Below, piece by piece: positions 4,923 to 5,523 of a DNA stretch of 5,523 bases (position 1 is the first letter of the stretch; each line of letters begins with the position of its first letter). The notes beneath the pieces are model-generated. The model worked only from the letters and a program-made list of their open reading frames with translations, was not told the DNA's origin and made no database searches. This DNA is from Candidatus Dormiibacterota bacterium. Its GTDB lineage: Bacteria; Chloroflexota; Dormibacteria; Dormibacterales; Dormibacteraceae. Where the stretch lies: assembly GCA_955652585.1 (NCBI GenBank), contig CATPBF010000134.1, forward strand, positions 1 through 5,523, read 5' to 3'. The translations under genes and the position numbers were made by a program.

Positions 4923-5523
4923 ATGTCAATCGGCAGAGAAATCGAAGACATCGCCAGGGACCTGATCAAACACCAGCACGACCATCCTCCCGTGCGCGAC
5001 CTCAACCGCGAATTCGACCGCAAGCTCAAGCTCACCGATCGCATCGCATCCGATTTCGCGCGCCTCGTCGGCAGCTGGGTCTTCGTGCTCGCGCAGCTCG
5101 GACTCATGTTGCTCTGGGTGCTGCTGAACGTCATTGGCGCCCTCCGCCATTGGGACCCCTATCCCTTCATGTTTCTCAACCTGGTCTTCAGCCTGGAGGC
5201 CGCCATCTGGGTCTCGGTCGTGCTGATGGCTCTGAACAGCCTGGCCGACCGCGACCGCCTACGCGCCCAAAGCGAATACGAGCTCAATGTCAAAGCAGAG
5301 GAAGAGCTGAAGGCGCTGATGAATCACCTGATGCACCAGGACGAGATCCTGCTGCAGATAGTCAACCGCCTCGACCGCGGCGACCGCGATATGAAGCGGC
5401 TCGCTCGCCGGCTGGAGCAGGCTCTTGAACCTGGGGCCGACGCGACACGACCTCAGCCTCCCCCGCACGCACCGCCGCAGCCTCCGCCGGCGCTCGCCGG
5501 CCCACCGCCACCCACAGCCACGC
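4923..5523 (+). CDS. DUF1003 family membrane protein (3' truncated by window edge)
   Basis: From ATG at 4923 the frame is open for 200 residues to the window end with no stop. After a charged cytosolic N-terminus (residues 1-36) comes LTDRIASDFARLVGSWVFVL (37-56), the family's characteristic entry into membrane helix 1 (about 51-73, with LLWVLLNVIGAL). The short loop HWDPYPF (76-82) follows, then helix 2 (about 82-105, NLVFSLEAAIWVSVVLMALN). A charged, probably coiled-coil segment follows (ADRDRLRAQSEYELNVKAEEEL, 108-129, continuing to about 167). The WDPYPF..LNL..SL.A and RDRLRA.....NVKAE.E patterns are those of DUF1003 inner-membrane proteins, whose function I do not know. From residue 177 the tail becomes very proline-rich (13 Pro in 21 residues to 197), unlike the short tails I remember for the family. 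A clear ribosome binding site precedes it, and a palindrome like that upstream of dnaE2 lies 79 bases before the ATG. Confidence 0.9.
   Translation, partial: MSIGREIEDIARDLIKHQHDHPPVRDLNREFDRKLKLTDRIASDFARLVGSWVFVLAQLGLMLLWVLLNVIGALRHWDPYPFMFLNLVFSLEAAIWVSVVLMALNSLADRDRLRAQSEYELNVKAEEELKALMNHLMHQDEILLQIVNRLDRGDRDMKRLARRLEQALEPGADATRPQPPPHAPPQPPPALAGPPPPTAT

Noticed and set aside
5150..5428. Plus-strand open frame of 92 residues inside the DUF1003 gene
   Set aside because: It is a different frame within the membrane protein gene, with Arg/Pro/Gly-rich composition typical of a GC-rich shadow frame.
1..5523. CRISPR arrays, tRNA/rRNA genes, insertion sequences
   Set aside because: No regularly spaced repeats, no cloverleaf-like or rRNA-like sequence and no transposase or terminal-repeat structure was seen on reading both strands.

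Overview
The window is GC-rich bacterial DNA centred on an SOS-type mutagenic translesion synthesis module. It carries the 3' part of imuB, a small overlapping gene for a DUF6504-like protein, and a complete error-prone DNA polymerase gene, dnaE2 (imuC). A separate, free-standing DUF6504-type gene beside imuB, TTG starts and strong G/C preference at third codon positions suggest a soil-type Actinomycetota, Chloroflexota or Dormibacterota-like lineage. This placement is an inference; the window contains no rRNA or other phylogenetic marker.

Layout, left to right. Positions 3-782 (+) hold the C-terminal 259 residues of ImuB, cut by the left edge. Positions 779-1027 (+) hold an 82-residue DUF6504-like protein whose ATG overlaps the imuB stop (ATGA). 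Positions 1033-1431 (-) hold a convergent 132-residue His-rich protein of unknown function. Positions 1432-1631 form a divergent intergenic region with a hairpin, a long-spaced inverted repeat and a short palindrome. Positions 1632-4802 (+) hold dnaE2, starting with TTG. Positions 4803-4922 are intergenic, with a second copy of the same palindrome type and a weak terminator-like hairpin. Positions 4923-5523 (+) hold a DUF1003 two-helix membrane protein that runs off the right edge.

How the genes fit together: in studied systems DnaE2 is the lesion-bypass polymerase and ImuB is a Y-family-derived adaptor linking it to the sliding clamp. Here dnaE2 is not in one operon with imuB. A convergent gene separates them and dnaE2 has its own upstream region.

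Two observations stand out. (1) A 17-bp dyad of form GnCTACnnnnnGTAGnC occurs twice, once just upstream of dnaE2 (1595-1611) and once upstream of the DUF1003 gene (4828-4844). The 13-bp cores match at 11 positions, making this a candidate operator, possibly the LexA/SOS box of this lineage. (2) Inside dnaE2, a 16-bp perfect palindrome and a second copy of its 10-bp core lie 42 bp apart. They fall in a codon-atypical stretch that looks like an in-frame insertion in a loop of the polymerase, resembling the palindromic elements that insert into genes in Rickettsia.
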